Positions 1 to 10,587 of a DNA stretch of 64,000 bases are shown here, in pieces. How positions within the stretch are numbered: the first letter of the stretch is position 1; each line of letters begins with the position of its first letter. The position numbers and the translations under genes are program-made. This DNA comes from Humulus lupulus (Eukaryota; Streptophyta; Magnoliopsida; Rosales; Cannabaceae): NCBI RefSeq assembly GCF_963169125.1, contig NC_084794.1:109964358-110028357 (forward strand), read 5' to 3'. The notes under the pieces are model-generated. The model was not told the origin of the DNA and did no database searches. It worked only from the letters and a program-made list of their open reading frames with translations.

Positions 1-478
1 ACTCTTCTCTTTATTCTTTTTATTTCCAAAATAAATCCATAACTATCCAAATCAATTCCTCAAAAAAATTATTAAAATATTCTAGAAAATCAACTAAAGT
101 AATTTTCCTTTACTTAAATCACATCCAAATACATAAATCCCTTGTTTTCTAATTTTCTTTATTTTAAATAATTCCATTTAACTAATAAATCCTTTAGTCA
201 ACTCTCCAATAAAATTAATATTAAAATATATTATTGAAGGATTTTTCCCTCCAAATCATTTGTTTCCAAAATAATACTCTTCAATATTCTTCTTTATCAT
301 TTTTGACCCCATTAACTATTTTTTACACAAAATAGCTAAATATAATTATAGAATAAATAAATCAAAATCATCTCTATAATTAGAATAATACCATACGACA
401 AGTATTATTCTAATTATGCTATAAACAATTAAAAAAATAAAAAAATTACAATGCAAATAATATGTTTTGGATATTACA
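1..478 (-). repeat. Partial 3' LTR of a chromovirus-like relic
   Basis: AT-rich sequence with no gene. I read it as the inner end of a 3' LTR on the minus strand because it stops at GGATATTACA and is followed by a polypurine tract and the phrase GAATTTCGTCCTC, the same order as in element 5 near 53.38 kb. The outer end lies beyond the window. The sequence is too decayed to give a family from the LTR alone. Confidence 0.45.
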
Positions 479-1750
479 ATTTACCCTTCTTAAAGGAATT
501 TCGTCCTCAAAATTTACTCATCAATCAATCCAGATGTTCTTCTTTATCATACCTCCATCTCCTATGTTGTTCATCTAACCAAGATGTTTCTCTATAGAAC
601 CTTAACTAGCGGAATCGTTCTTGCATCTCATCCCCTTGATTCCTTTCTCTATGATCTTATACTAGATCATCATAACTCGGCTCACGTCTTTAACTCCAAC
701 GGTTCATAACACAATACATGGGGTGGTTTTGATAACTATTTTTTATAACTAGATTCATGAGAGATTCTGCATATCTCTATATGTCAACTTTGTTGAATTC
801 TATGACTTATCTTACAAAGTATATCTCTTTATGGAGAAACTCTTTATTCATGATCTGACTTCTCATTAACATCCTCTTTATTCATACTTGTATTACTTTT
901 CTCAGATTGTTCATATGCCTTAGGATATACCATTGTTAAACTCCCACTTTGTGTCTCTTACGTCACGCCTGTCCTTAAGTCCTTATTGTCCTACTTACTC
1001 TTTATACCGTGACAAACTTATTCTCAGAGGATGACTGCTTGTGCTTCCTCTTATTCTGGTGATAACACCTCCCTGTTTAAGTAAAGTACCATCTGTCTCT
1101 TACTTTATTTTATATCTATTCCAATAGAGTTGACTGTAGCGTAAGGTTTTACCAACTTCTTAGTCATCACTTAATTCTCGTCATTGTAATCTTTTTGTAG
1201 TAGCAACCATTCTACTATTTTCAGTGTGAAAAGGTTTTACCTAACTGTGCCCACTCATGGTCTTTAGTTCCTACATTTGTCTTATTTGAGTGTAGTAACT
1301 ATTTCCTCAATTACATCTTACTTTGACACTCTAAAGAATTTCTAGTCCTCGTTGCGTTGTTATAGACCTGACAACTTCTTATTGTTCTGACTTTGGTCAG
1401 ATCGGTCATTACTCAATCCTTGGATACTGTACTTTTCCAAATAACATTTCTCGATCATGACTTCCATTCTTAACGTTGCTTGGAATTGGCACCACTTTAA
1501 AATTAGTGATATCCTCTTTTTATGCTTTTCACACTTTGTTGTCTATCCAAAGGATATCACTACCTTGTCATCACTGGTTGCTTTGGATCTATCTTAGTAG
1601 TCATTGTCTTATTGTTTCGATGGTTATAGGGCCATTTTCGTCCTTTCTGAATTTTTTTGTCACATGTAAACATCTTAGGGTCTTAGGTGTTGAATACTTG
1701 ATGAGTTTGTAGTCGGTCATTCCTTGGATCCTTATCATCTACGTCGAAGA
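479..1750 (-). pseudogene. Decayed internal region of the chromovirus-like relic
   Basis: No usable reading frame survives. Read on the minus strand, 479-500 looks like a polypurine tract. About 490-700 resembles in order the pol 3' end of element 5 (53.39-53.60 kb, integrase tail with chromodomain), for example the GAATTTCGTCCTC phrase and the spacing of the following cytosine-rich blocks. From about 700 to 1750 I see only scattered similarity in base composition and no motif I can name. The call rests on one short stretch and is tentative. Confidence 0.35.
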
Positions 1751-2316
1751 TGTTGGGAAAACTTATACTAGATCTTGTGTTATTTTAAAGTGGATCTTAT
1801 ATTAAACAAATTAATATAAGAAAACCTAAAACATGTTTTCAAAATTGAATTCAAACAGAAATAATGATAAGAATTCTTACATTATACGCAAATGAGTGAA
1901 TGAGTCATTCCTTCAGTTTCTCTAACCCCTGTATCATTTCTATTGCAGAGTATTACCAAGAAACTGAACCGTTCTTCAATTTTCTTCACAGCCTTCCAAA
2001 GTATCCTTAGAGTCACCTAGACTAGGGTGGGAAATTCTCCAAACATGAGATTGATACAGAGAGAAAAAGAGAAAAGAATATTGAGGCTTAGAAAAGGACT
2101 TATGTTTGTAGAGAGAAACTAAAACATACTAGATCTTCTGATTTTTAGTTAGAAAGTATTTCTGTTATCTGATTTCAACTCTCACTTAGCATTCCTTTTA
2201 TAGGATCAATTAGGTCACTTATTTAATTAAAAAATTAAAAAATAACCAATAATTAGCCCTAGGTCGAAATTCTCATGGGCTTTAGGCCCATGAAATTTCC
2301 CTTTTAATTATAAGCA
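1751..2316 (-). repeat. Copia LTR fragment, left half (split by element 1)
   Basis: On the minus strand this is the 3' part of a long Ty1/copia LTR. It matches 62076-62635 in the same orientation, starting at TGTTGGGAAAACTTATAC. A TATA-like ATAAAAGG (minus strand) lies near 2195-2205. The LTR breaks off at AAGCA, where element 1 inserted, and resumes at 14990 with AAGCCCATTGG, just as the uninterrupted copy reads near 62630. Confidence 0.7.
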
Positions 2317-3067
2317 TGTACGCCATAAATATCCACGGGCTATTAATGGGCTGAGAAATGGCATAATTATATCGGCCACGGGGATGTCACTTCCCGGAGC
2401 TGCTGTTACCAGGTCCTACCTCTTTAGCTCGAGGTAACCAAAGGCTTAATGAGATTACTAAGGAGTCGGTAAGGAGCATGTACACCACGACCTGAAATTA
2501 CATCAAGCTCGAGGTGCGAGCTTGAGTTGGCACCTCTGACCCCTTATAAAGTCAACCACACAATGTAATCGTGCATATATCAGACATCACGTGTCTAATG
2601 CATCCCTGAATTCTCGGACATGCAGCATAAATGTGCGTGTTCAGGCACCCACGACTGGGTTGGGTTGTGCGACCCATTATCCCCCTTACCTATTGATTAG
2701 ACCACACTTCATTTGTCAGGTTTTAGGAATTAATCATGAATGTCACAGAAGTGACATGATGGGTAAGAAGGTCACGGGATGACCTCCCTTGCCAACCCCC
2801 AGGTGCCCTCTCCCTATAAATAGGGAGACCCTGGGAGTTGCAAGGGGTTGGATTCTATTTTGTAAAGAAATACCCTGTAAAAGAATATCAGAAAGATAGC
2901 AATAATATTGGCTGGTGGACTAGAAGGATTTTAACCTTTGAACCACCTAAAAAAGTATTTGTTTCACCATTTTACTTTGAAATCATTCATCTATTACGGT
3001 TCATTACTTAGGACTAATCCCACTCTTTATTCTATTAATTATCTGTTGCCGAAGAACCGTGTCAACA
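2317..3067 (+). repeat. Element 1 5' LTR (751 bp)
   Basis: It begins TGTACGCC and ends GTGTCAACA. It is nearly identical to 14248-14989, differing by a handful of substitutions and a few short indels (for example AAGGGGTTGG near 2838 is missing from the 3' copy). The close match suggests a fairly recent insertion despite the many stops in the coding region. Confidence 0.93.
2810..2827 (+). promoter_or_regulatory. LTR TATA box of element 1
   Basis: TATAAATAG lies inside the perfect inverted repeat CTCCCTATAAATAGGGAG. It is about 240 bp before the LTR end, a usual place for the U3/R promoter of a plant LTR. The same sequence recurs in the 3' LTR at 14742-14759. Confidence 0.7.
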
Positions 3068-3090
3068 GTTTGGTGCTTTCGTTGAGAGGC
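3068..3090 (+). promoter_or_regulatory. Primer binding site of element 1
   Basis: Directly after the LTR comes GTTTGGTGCTTTCGTTGAG. The TGG start suits pairing with a tRNA 3' CCA end. Elements 2 and 4 have the same motif with one or two changes at the same place. I do not assign the tRNA. Confidence 0.65.
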
Positions 3091-3122
3091 TGTTAGTTTG
3101 GTGCTATCACAAATACCTAACC

Positions 3123-4953
3123 ATGGTAATCACTCGCTCAAGACATGGTAATGAGGCAGACCAACGTGATGGGCAGGAGGCCCATCATGCCGCCATTTCC
3201 GATGATCAGAACCCTAAGGTTCAGCAGCGACTGGGCAAGCAGCCAATAGGCCAAGATGACACTGGAAGTTTGGCTCCCCGGCCACCCAATCCAAACCCAG
3301 ATTTCTACACGGCGGTGGAAATGGAGAATGCACAGCTGAGGATTCAGCTGGCGAAAGCTAACCAGCAGATTCAAGAGGTTTTGGCCCGACTACCCCTCTT
3401 ACAACCGACACTAACGTCAGAAAGAGGCAAGGTGAGACTCATAAGTCCCGCCGGGGTAATTGGTCCAGGCCTAGCCAGTCGGTTAGACCCCCGACATCAA
3501 ATTCTACTCCCACATCGCACCACCGGGAGACCTCCTTTGAGGAACTACCTAGGGCCAAGCAACAGTACAGCCGATCGGTCCGGACCTCAACTCCCAGCTC
3601 ACTTCCGCCCTCGAGCGCGCCCAGGAGGCTGGAGGAAGCCTGCGAAGGAGATTTGAGGAGGGCTCACAGCGACAGCCCACCCTGGCCAGCCATCCTGCGC
3701 CCCGCTCAGACTGCCGAGCACAGGACCTAGAGGTTTGTAGAGCCGAGTGGCCCCGGCCTAACCTGATCCACCCTGACGGGACCAGAATTGCATCTCAAGT
3801 CAGGCATCCTCCTTCACCGATAAGATACCCGTCTCCTTCCCAGCCATTCCGAGACATTTCGGCTCATGGGAGCAGTAGGAGAAATCCTCCTTCCGTCGGA
3901 CCTTCCCATCGTAGCCGGGCGCCCAGAGAAGTCCCAGATCGTCATCCCCAGAGGCAAGCTCCGAGTTTCTCAAATTGGAGCTATTGGACCAGAAGCCGTC
4001 GAAATGACCTTTCCGTCGAAGACCTGCGCCAACATTTAAGCTCGGTGCAAAGTCCTCAGGCCGCCCCGAGGGGCGACCTCCGAGATCATCTAAACTCTCA
4101 AAGGGGAGACCCGGTTAGAAATGACAACCACGCTCGCCAAAGGGAAGACCTATTCAAAGTACGCGACAACGGGAACATCCCATATAACCTATCTCAAGAT
4201 AGGAGGGACAATAACCCGCCAAACGCGTACAATGGATCCGGAGCTGTTGAACAGCCTCGGAACAACCAAGGAAATCAAGACAAAACCCTTGAGCGTTTGG
4301 CTCAGATGGTGGAGCTGATGAGGAAGCTCCTATCAGAAAAATAAAAAGATGAATATGATTCAGGGGATGAACTTGAGCTCTTCGCCCCTAGCATAGCAGC
4401 AACGACATATCCACCTAGTTTCTGTATGCCGCACTTGTCCAAGTTCAATGGAGACGGGGACCCATCAGATCATTTGGGTATGTTCAATACCTTGATGATG
4501 GCCCACAACATTGGTCCCGAGCTGAGGTGCCTAATATTTCCATCCACCTTGACTGGGTCGACCAGACAATGGTTCAAACATTGTAAGAAGCAGTCAATCA
4601 GCTCGTGGAAAACTTTCTCTACTGACTTCAAGAGAGCATTATGAGCCTCCCATGCTGCCCGCGTCAAGGCCGACACCCTGGAAAACATAAGGCAGCAACC
4701 CGACAAGCCTCTGAAGGCTTACTTGAGCAGATTCGCGAACGTCGCTACTCGGGCCAGAGACGTAGATGACAGCTCCAAGCTCATGGCTTTGAGAACTGGG
4801 ATCCTCGTTGGAGGGGGACTCTGGAATGAGATACAAAGGAAGGGCGTCAGCTCCATAAATGAATTCCTAAATAGGGCCCAGGGATGGATCAACCTGGAGG
4901 AGGCGTAAGCCTCATCCGCAGGAACCAGCTAGGCCCCTGAGCAGCCCGCTGGA
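3123..4953 (+). pseudogene. gag: Element 1 gag (broken)
   Basis: This encoded the capsid/nucleocapsid polyprotein that packages element RNA. The start is ATG 3123 (MVITRSRHG), matched by the same start region in elements 2 and 4. The first frame ends at 3656. The coding potential then resumes in another frame at 4045, with in-frame stops at 4342-4344, 4642-4644, 4906-4908 and near 4930. The retrotransposon-gag core is around 4430-4900 (WFKHCKKQSISSWKTF and the following helix-rich part up to GWINLEEA). Proline- and arginine-rich low-complexity sequence fills 3400-4040. The frame then continues into pol. Confidence 0.8.
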
Positions 4954-7900
4954 GTGGGAAAGGAGATCGTGACAGCGACCCAAACCGTTACACAGAATAA
5001 CCAGTTTGGTGGAGGCAAGAGAAAGGGGAGCAGCGAGGGCAACCAACATGGCCCAAAGAAGAACAAGTCCGTAGAAAACTTCAAGCTGGTCTACGCGACT
5101 TATACCGAGCTCATCCACTCTAGGGAGAACATCTTCCTAGCAAATTCTGCTCGCCTCCCCTGGAAGAAGCCGGAGTTGTTAAAGCACCAGAAGGGAAAGC
5201 GAGACTCTTCCAAGTTTTGTCGGTTCCACAATGACATAGGCCACAATACAGATGACTGTAGACACCTGAAGGATGAGATCGAAACTCTCATCAGAGCCGG
5301 ACCCTTGGCTCAGTATGCGTGGAATAGAGTTCCCGCAGGCCTTCCATCTCCGGAAGTCCAGGTCAGTCAGCCCGGGTCCTGGGAAGATCAGGACGTCCCT
5401 CTTCCCGTGATAAGAGGAGAGATCTCCACGATCTCTGGAGGTCCCCATCTGGCTGGCACGAGCAAAGGTTCCCAAAAGAGATACGTAAATGAACTCAAGG
5501 CTCATAACGGAGTGGAGTTCATCCTCGATCAGCATCTCCCAAAGCAGCAACGATTGGAGAGGCAACCAATCATATTTACTGAAGAAGATGCCAGCCACGT
5601 CCTGTTCCCTCATAACGACCCTCTGGTCGTAGCCATGAAGCTCGCCAATCGGAGGGTTAGGAGAGTACTGGTCGACAATGGGAGCTCGGTAAACCTACTG
5701 TTCCGGTCCACGCTGGAAAAGATGGGTTTGTCTGTCACCGAGCTGAAAGCCACCTCCATGATGCTTTATGGATTCTCTGGAGAAGGATCAGCGACAATAG
5801 GAATGATCGAACTGGTGATCACCTTGGGAGAGGGACCTCGAACAGCCTCGAAACTCCTTGAGTTTGTGGTCATTGATTGTCCCGCCGCGTACAATGCCAT
5901 TTTGGGTCGACCTACACTAATAGCGTTTGAAGCCGTTACCTCCATCCGCCACCTCGCGCTAAAATTCCCCTCTTCCACGAGGATATGCACGGTCCGTGGC
6001 GATCAACTTGCTGCCAAGGAATGCTACAACATTTCTATGAAGGGAAAATTAAAACATGGGCAGTTAACGATGACCGTCCAAGGTGGAAATGAGGAATCTC
6101 AGGAACCTTTGCCTAATCCTGAGATTGATAAACCTCAGAGTGCCAAAGGGGAAAATATCATCTTAAGTGATGATATTGACCCCAGAATAGGCGAGGATAA
6201 ATCTGAGCTCCAAGCTATCGAAGAGCTCGAGGAGGTAAATATCGATCCACAGAATCCCTCGCGGATGGTAAAGCTCGGGAAAAATCTATGTGGCGAGAGG
6301 AAGGCGGAGCTGATTAAGTTCTTGCAGGAGAACCTGGACGTGTTCGCATGGTCTCATGAGGATATGGTGGGGATCAGTCCGAGCGTCATCATGCACACCC
6401 TCCATTTGGATAAAAGCGTACCTGCGAAATCCCAGAGACAGAGGCGCCTAGGAACAACCCGAGCTAAAGCCCTAGAAGACGAAGTAGTCCGGATATTAAA
6501 GTGTGGCTTCATCTGCGAAGATAAGTTCCCAGTCTGGGTCGCCAATCCCGTGTTGGTCCCGAAGCCCAATGGGAAATGGCGAACCTGCATCAACTTCTCC
6601 GATCTGAAAAAAGCTTGCCCCAAAGACTGTTTTCCCTTGCCAAGGATCGACCAAATAGTGGATGCCACGGCGGGGCATGAGCTCATGTCCTTTATGGATG
6701 CATACTCGGGCTATAATCAGATCGCCACGAATCCAGCAGACCAGGAGCACACTAGCTTCATGACCCCAACTAACGTTTATTGTTACAAGGTCATGCCGTT
6801 CGGGCTGAAGAACGCCGGGGCTACATACCAGAGATTGGTGAACAGGATGTTTGCCAACCAGATCGGGAAGAACATGGAAGTGTACGTTGACGACATGCTG
6901 GTCAAGTCAAAAACTGCCGATAACCATGTTTCCGACCTGGAAGAATGTTTTAAGATACTGAGAGAATACGACATGAGGCTTAACACGCAAAAGTGCACTT
7001 TCGGGGTCACATCAGGGAAATTCCTTGGTTTCATTGTCAATACTAGAGGAATCAAGGCAAACCCCGATAAGATCAGGTCATTGCTCGAGCTGCCCTCACC
7101 TCGGTCGCGAAAAGACGTTCAAGGCCTGACAGGAAGGGTGGCGGCCCTTAATCGGTTTATTTCTAAGTCTACCGACAAGTGTCTGCCATTCTACAACCTG
7201 CTCTGGGGGAATAAGAAGTTTGAATGGACCGAGGAGTGCGAACGTGCCTTCCTCGACCTGAAAGCACATTTATCCGAACCACCCGTACTATCCAAACCAA
7301 CGGCAGGAGAGCCTCTTTCCCTTTGTCTAGCCGTCACAGAAGATTCAGCTAGTGTCGTGTTAGTTCGAGAAGAAGACCGGTCTCAGAAACCAGTCTATTA
7401 CATCAGCAAGAGGCTTATCGGAGTTGAGTCCCAGTATCCGTTAATGGAGAAGATGGCTTTCTGTCTCATTACGGCCTCCCGAAAGCTCAGGCCATATTTT
7501 TAGTCCCACTCAATACATGTCATAACCGATCAACCTTTAAGGCAGGTTTTGCAAAAACCCGAAGCATCGGGACGTCTGCTGAAGTGGGCTATTGAGCTCA
7601 GCCTGTTCGAGATTTTGCACACTCCGCGAACTGCAATAAAAAGCCAGGACCTAGCTGATTTTGTAGCAGAGTGCACAAGATTCCAAGAAGATCCTGTGGA
7701 AGATTCACCCGAGGCATCCTTAGTCCAGGCCTCATGGAAGGTCTTTGTAGATGGCTCATCTAACAAGAATGGATCTGGGGCTGGAATCATTTTGATATCC
7801 CCAGAAGGACATAGATTCCACTCGGCATTTAGATTCAGATTCAAGGAATCCAACAACGAGGCTGAATACGAAGCTTTACTGGCCAGGCTAAGGGTGGCCC

Positions 7901-9414
7901 AGGAGCTGAAGGCCAGCTCCGTTCAGTGTTGCAGCGATTCCCAGCTCGTGGTAAACCAGGTGCTAGGTGAATCCCAGGCACAGGGAACCAAGATGGTTGC
8001 TTACCTGGCCAAGGTAAAAGTCGAGCTATCCACATTTGAACGGGGCTCAATCGAGTAGATACCTCGAGAGCAGAACACCAACGCAGACGCCCCGCAAAGC
8101 TCGCCACCTCCGGGGAGACGGAGACTTTGGGGTTAGTACCGGTAGAGTTCTTGGAGAAACCAAGCATAGAAGAATTTGGGGCAGAGGTCAAGATGATCGA
8201 TGCCAGACCGACCTGGATGACCCGCATCCTCGAATATCTCACAGCAGGAAAGTTACCTGAAGAGCGTAATGACGCAAGGCGGGTACTTTACCAGGCTCCA
8301 AGGTATACAAAGGTAGACGAGGTATTATACCGGTGTGGGCACTCTCTACCCCTCCTACGATGTGTTCTACCAGGAGAAGCAAAGACCATTTTGCAAGAAG
8401 TGCACGAGGGTTTTTGCGGAGATCACACTGGGGGGCAAAGCTTGGCCCTGAAGATCTTAAGGCAAGGATATTACTGGCCCACTATGTCAAAGGACTCGAT
8501 CTCCTACATCAAAAAATGTGAAAAGTGCCAGCGATTCACCACAGTTGCCCGAGCTCCCCCAGTCGAGCTGAAGATGATCTCGTCCCCGTGGCCATTCCGT
8601 GTCTGGGGAATCGACTTGGTTGGCACCCTCCCTACAGGAAAGGGAGGAGTCTGTTATGCGGTGGTGGCTATCGACTGCTTCACCAAATGGGCATAAGCAG
8701 AGCCCTTGGCAATAATCACTTCGAAATGAGTCCTCGACTTTGTGGTCAAAAACATTATCTGCCGATTCGGTCTGCCAAAGAAGATCGTATCAGACAATGG
8801 AACGCAATTCGACAGTGATCTCTTCACCGAATTTTGTGAGAGGCACAACATTGTAGAAAGTTTATCCTCCGTGGCCTACCCCCAGGCGAATGGGTAGGTC
8901 GAGGCCGTCAATAAGACGCTAAAGGCAAGCCTTAAGAAAAGACTGGACGAAGCCAAGGGAGTCTGGCCAGAACAGCTCCCCCAGGTACTGTGGGCATACC
9001 GGACCTCGCATCGAACGCCGACAGGTCATACTCCGTTCTCCCTAGCCTTCAGGAGTGAGGCAGTCCTTCCTGATGAGGTAAAGGTAGCCTCGCATAGAGT
9101 CCAAGCATATGACAAGGAGCGCAATCACGAATTACTCTGTGCGTCCCTCGACCTGATTGATGAAAGATGAGAAGATTCACAACTACAGCTCGTGCATTAT
9201 CAGCAAAAGATCACTCGTTATTTCAACTCAAAGGTCAGAAAACGTGCCTTTAGCCAGTAAAGATCCCAAGAATGGAGTACTGGGACCAAACTGGGAAGGG
9301 CCATATCAGATAACCGAGGTCATAAAGGAAGGAACCTACAAGTTAGCTCGACTTAATGGAGAAGCAGTCCCACGAACTTGGAATGCCATCCATCTTAAGA
9401 AAGATTACCAATGA
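4954..9414 (+). pseudogene. pol: Element 1 pol (broken): PR-RT-RH-aRH-IN
   Basis: A single frame runs 4954-7503 (849 codons). It shows a gag-type zinc motif CRFHNDIGHNTDDC at about residue 88, the retropepsin site DNGSS at about 241, and reverse transcriptase with YVDDM at residue 644. The first RNase H ends at a TAG at 7501-7503. The same frame continues from 7504 with the second, archaeal-like RNase H typical of Tat (DGSSNKNGSGAG near 7750, EAEYEAL, DSQLV), to a TAG at 8056. A frameshift near 8085 leads to integrase: zinc finger at 8399-8530 (VHEGFCGDH, CEKC), catalytic WGID and DNGTQFD, with further stops at 8694, about 8720 and about 8896. Another frameshift precedes the last piece, ending LKKDYQ at 9414. 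Several stops are CAG to TAG compared with element 2. Confidence 0.88.
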
Positions 9415-9540
9415 TACCTATGTAAGGCTTAATCAGAAAGGCCATCTTTTGTTTATTAAGCAATGAGAATTAAATATTTTTCCATTATTGTGTATATTTG
9501 TGGATGTAATCTCAAGTAACCACGAAAGACCCTTTCCTAA

Positions 9541-9559
9541 TTACTTGGGGGGCATATGG
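9541..9559 (+). promoter_or_regulatory. Internal polypurine-tract-like motif, element 1
   Basis: TTACTTGGGGGGCATATGG lies about 125 bp after the pol stop. ACTTGGGGGGCA also forms the 3' polypurine tract of element 4 exactly and nearly matches that of element 1 (14231-14247). The same motif is present just after pol in elements 2, 3 and 4. See findings. Confidence 0.5.
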
Positions 9560-10350
9560 TGCCTGGATATAACCAGGTCATCTTAAAGACTTAAAAGTTA
9601 ATTCAAATTGATTGATCGATGTTTTTCTTAAAAAGCACGAGATATTGATAAAGGATTAATGCGAACTAAGTCGTATACTGGATATAACCAGGTCGTCCTA
9701 AAACTTAGAAGTTAATTTGAATTGATTGATCGGTGTTTTTCTTAAAAAACACGAGATATTAATAAAGGATTAACGCGAACTAAGTTTTCAAATTAACATC
9801 CTGGATGTAACCAGGTCCTAAAACTTAGAAGTTAATTCAAATTGATTGATCGATGTTTTTCTTAAAAAGCACGAGATATTAATAAAGGATTAACGTGAAC
9901 TAAGTTTTCAAATTAACATCCTGGATGTAACCAGGTCCTAAAACTTAGAAGTTAATTCAAATTGATTGATCGATGTTTTTCTTAAAAAGCACGAGATATT
10001 AATAAAGGATTAATGCGAACTAAGATTTCAAATTAACGTCCTGGATGTAACCAGGTCCTAAAACTTAGAAGATAATTCAAATTGATTGATCGATGTTTTT
10101 CTTGAAAAGCACGAGATATTAATAAAGGATTAACACGAACTAAGTTTTCAAATTAACGTCCTGGATGTAACCAGGTCCTAAAACTTAGAATTTAATTCAA
10201 ATTGATTGATCGATGTTTCTTTTAAAAAGCACGAGATATTAATAAAGGATTAACGCGAAGTTTTCAAATTAATGTCCTGGATGCAACCAGGACTTAACTC
10301 TTAGAAGTTGGTTCAAGTTGGTTAATAGATGTCTTTTTTAGAAAAGCATA
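9560..10350 (+). repeat. Tandem array of about 120-bp units, element 1
   Basis: About seven units lie head to tail; the middle ones repeat exactly every 120 bp. Each carries CCTGGATGTAACCAGG or a variant (an inverted repeat CCTGG/CCAGG), then TTGATTGATCGATGTTTTTC, then ATTAATAAAGGATTAA (contains AATAAA). Outer units are more diverged. The array fills the space between the convergent pol and antisense genes. Related arrays are in elements 2 (23.48-23.77 kb) and 4 (39.15-39.50 kb). The 240 bp from 10351 to 10587 hold no gene. Confidence 0.9.
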
Positions 10351-10587
10351 AGATGTCAATCACAACATTAACAAAAACTAAGATTATTACCAAAATGCAT
10401 AAAAGAGAAATGAGATAGAGGCAAAAGGATGTAAATCAATTAAAAATAAGGTTGAAAAAACCAATTGTCTCGAGGTTGAAAAACCACATAATATAAAGTT
10501 ACAAAAAAATGTGCAAAGGATAAAAAGAAGAGGAGGAAGTTCCTAGGCCCCGCCATGTCGCTCTGTTGAAGACACCACCTCGTCGTC

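Noticed and set aside
1476..1712. 78-codon frame in the left relic
   Set aside because: No motif and no counterpart in related elements; it occurs in decayed sequence.
2591..2782. 63-codon frame repeated at 14523-14714
   Set aside because: Same reason: it is LTR sequence of element 1 in both copies.
9560..10350. Regular direct repeats that could be mistaken for a CRISPR array or a satellite
   Set aside because: Units are contiguous 120-bp tandem copies with no unique spacers, inside a plant retrotransposon, and related arrays occur at the same place in sister elements.
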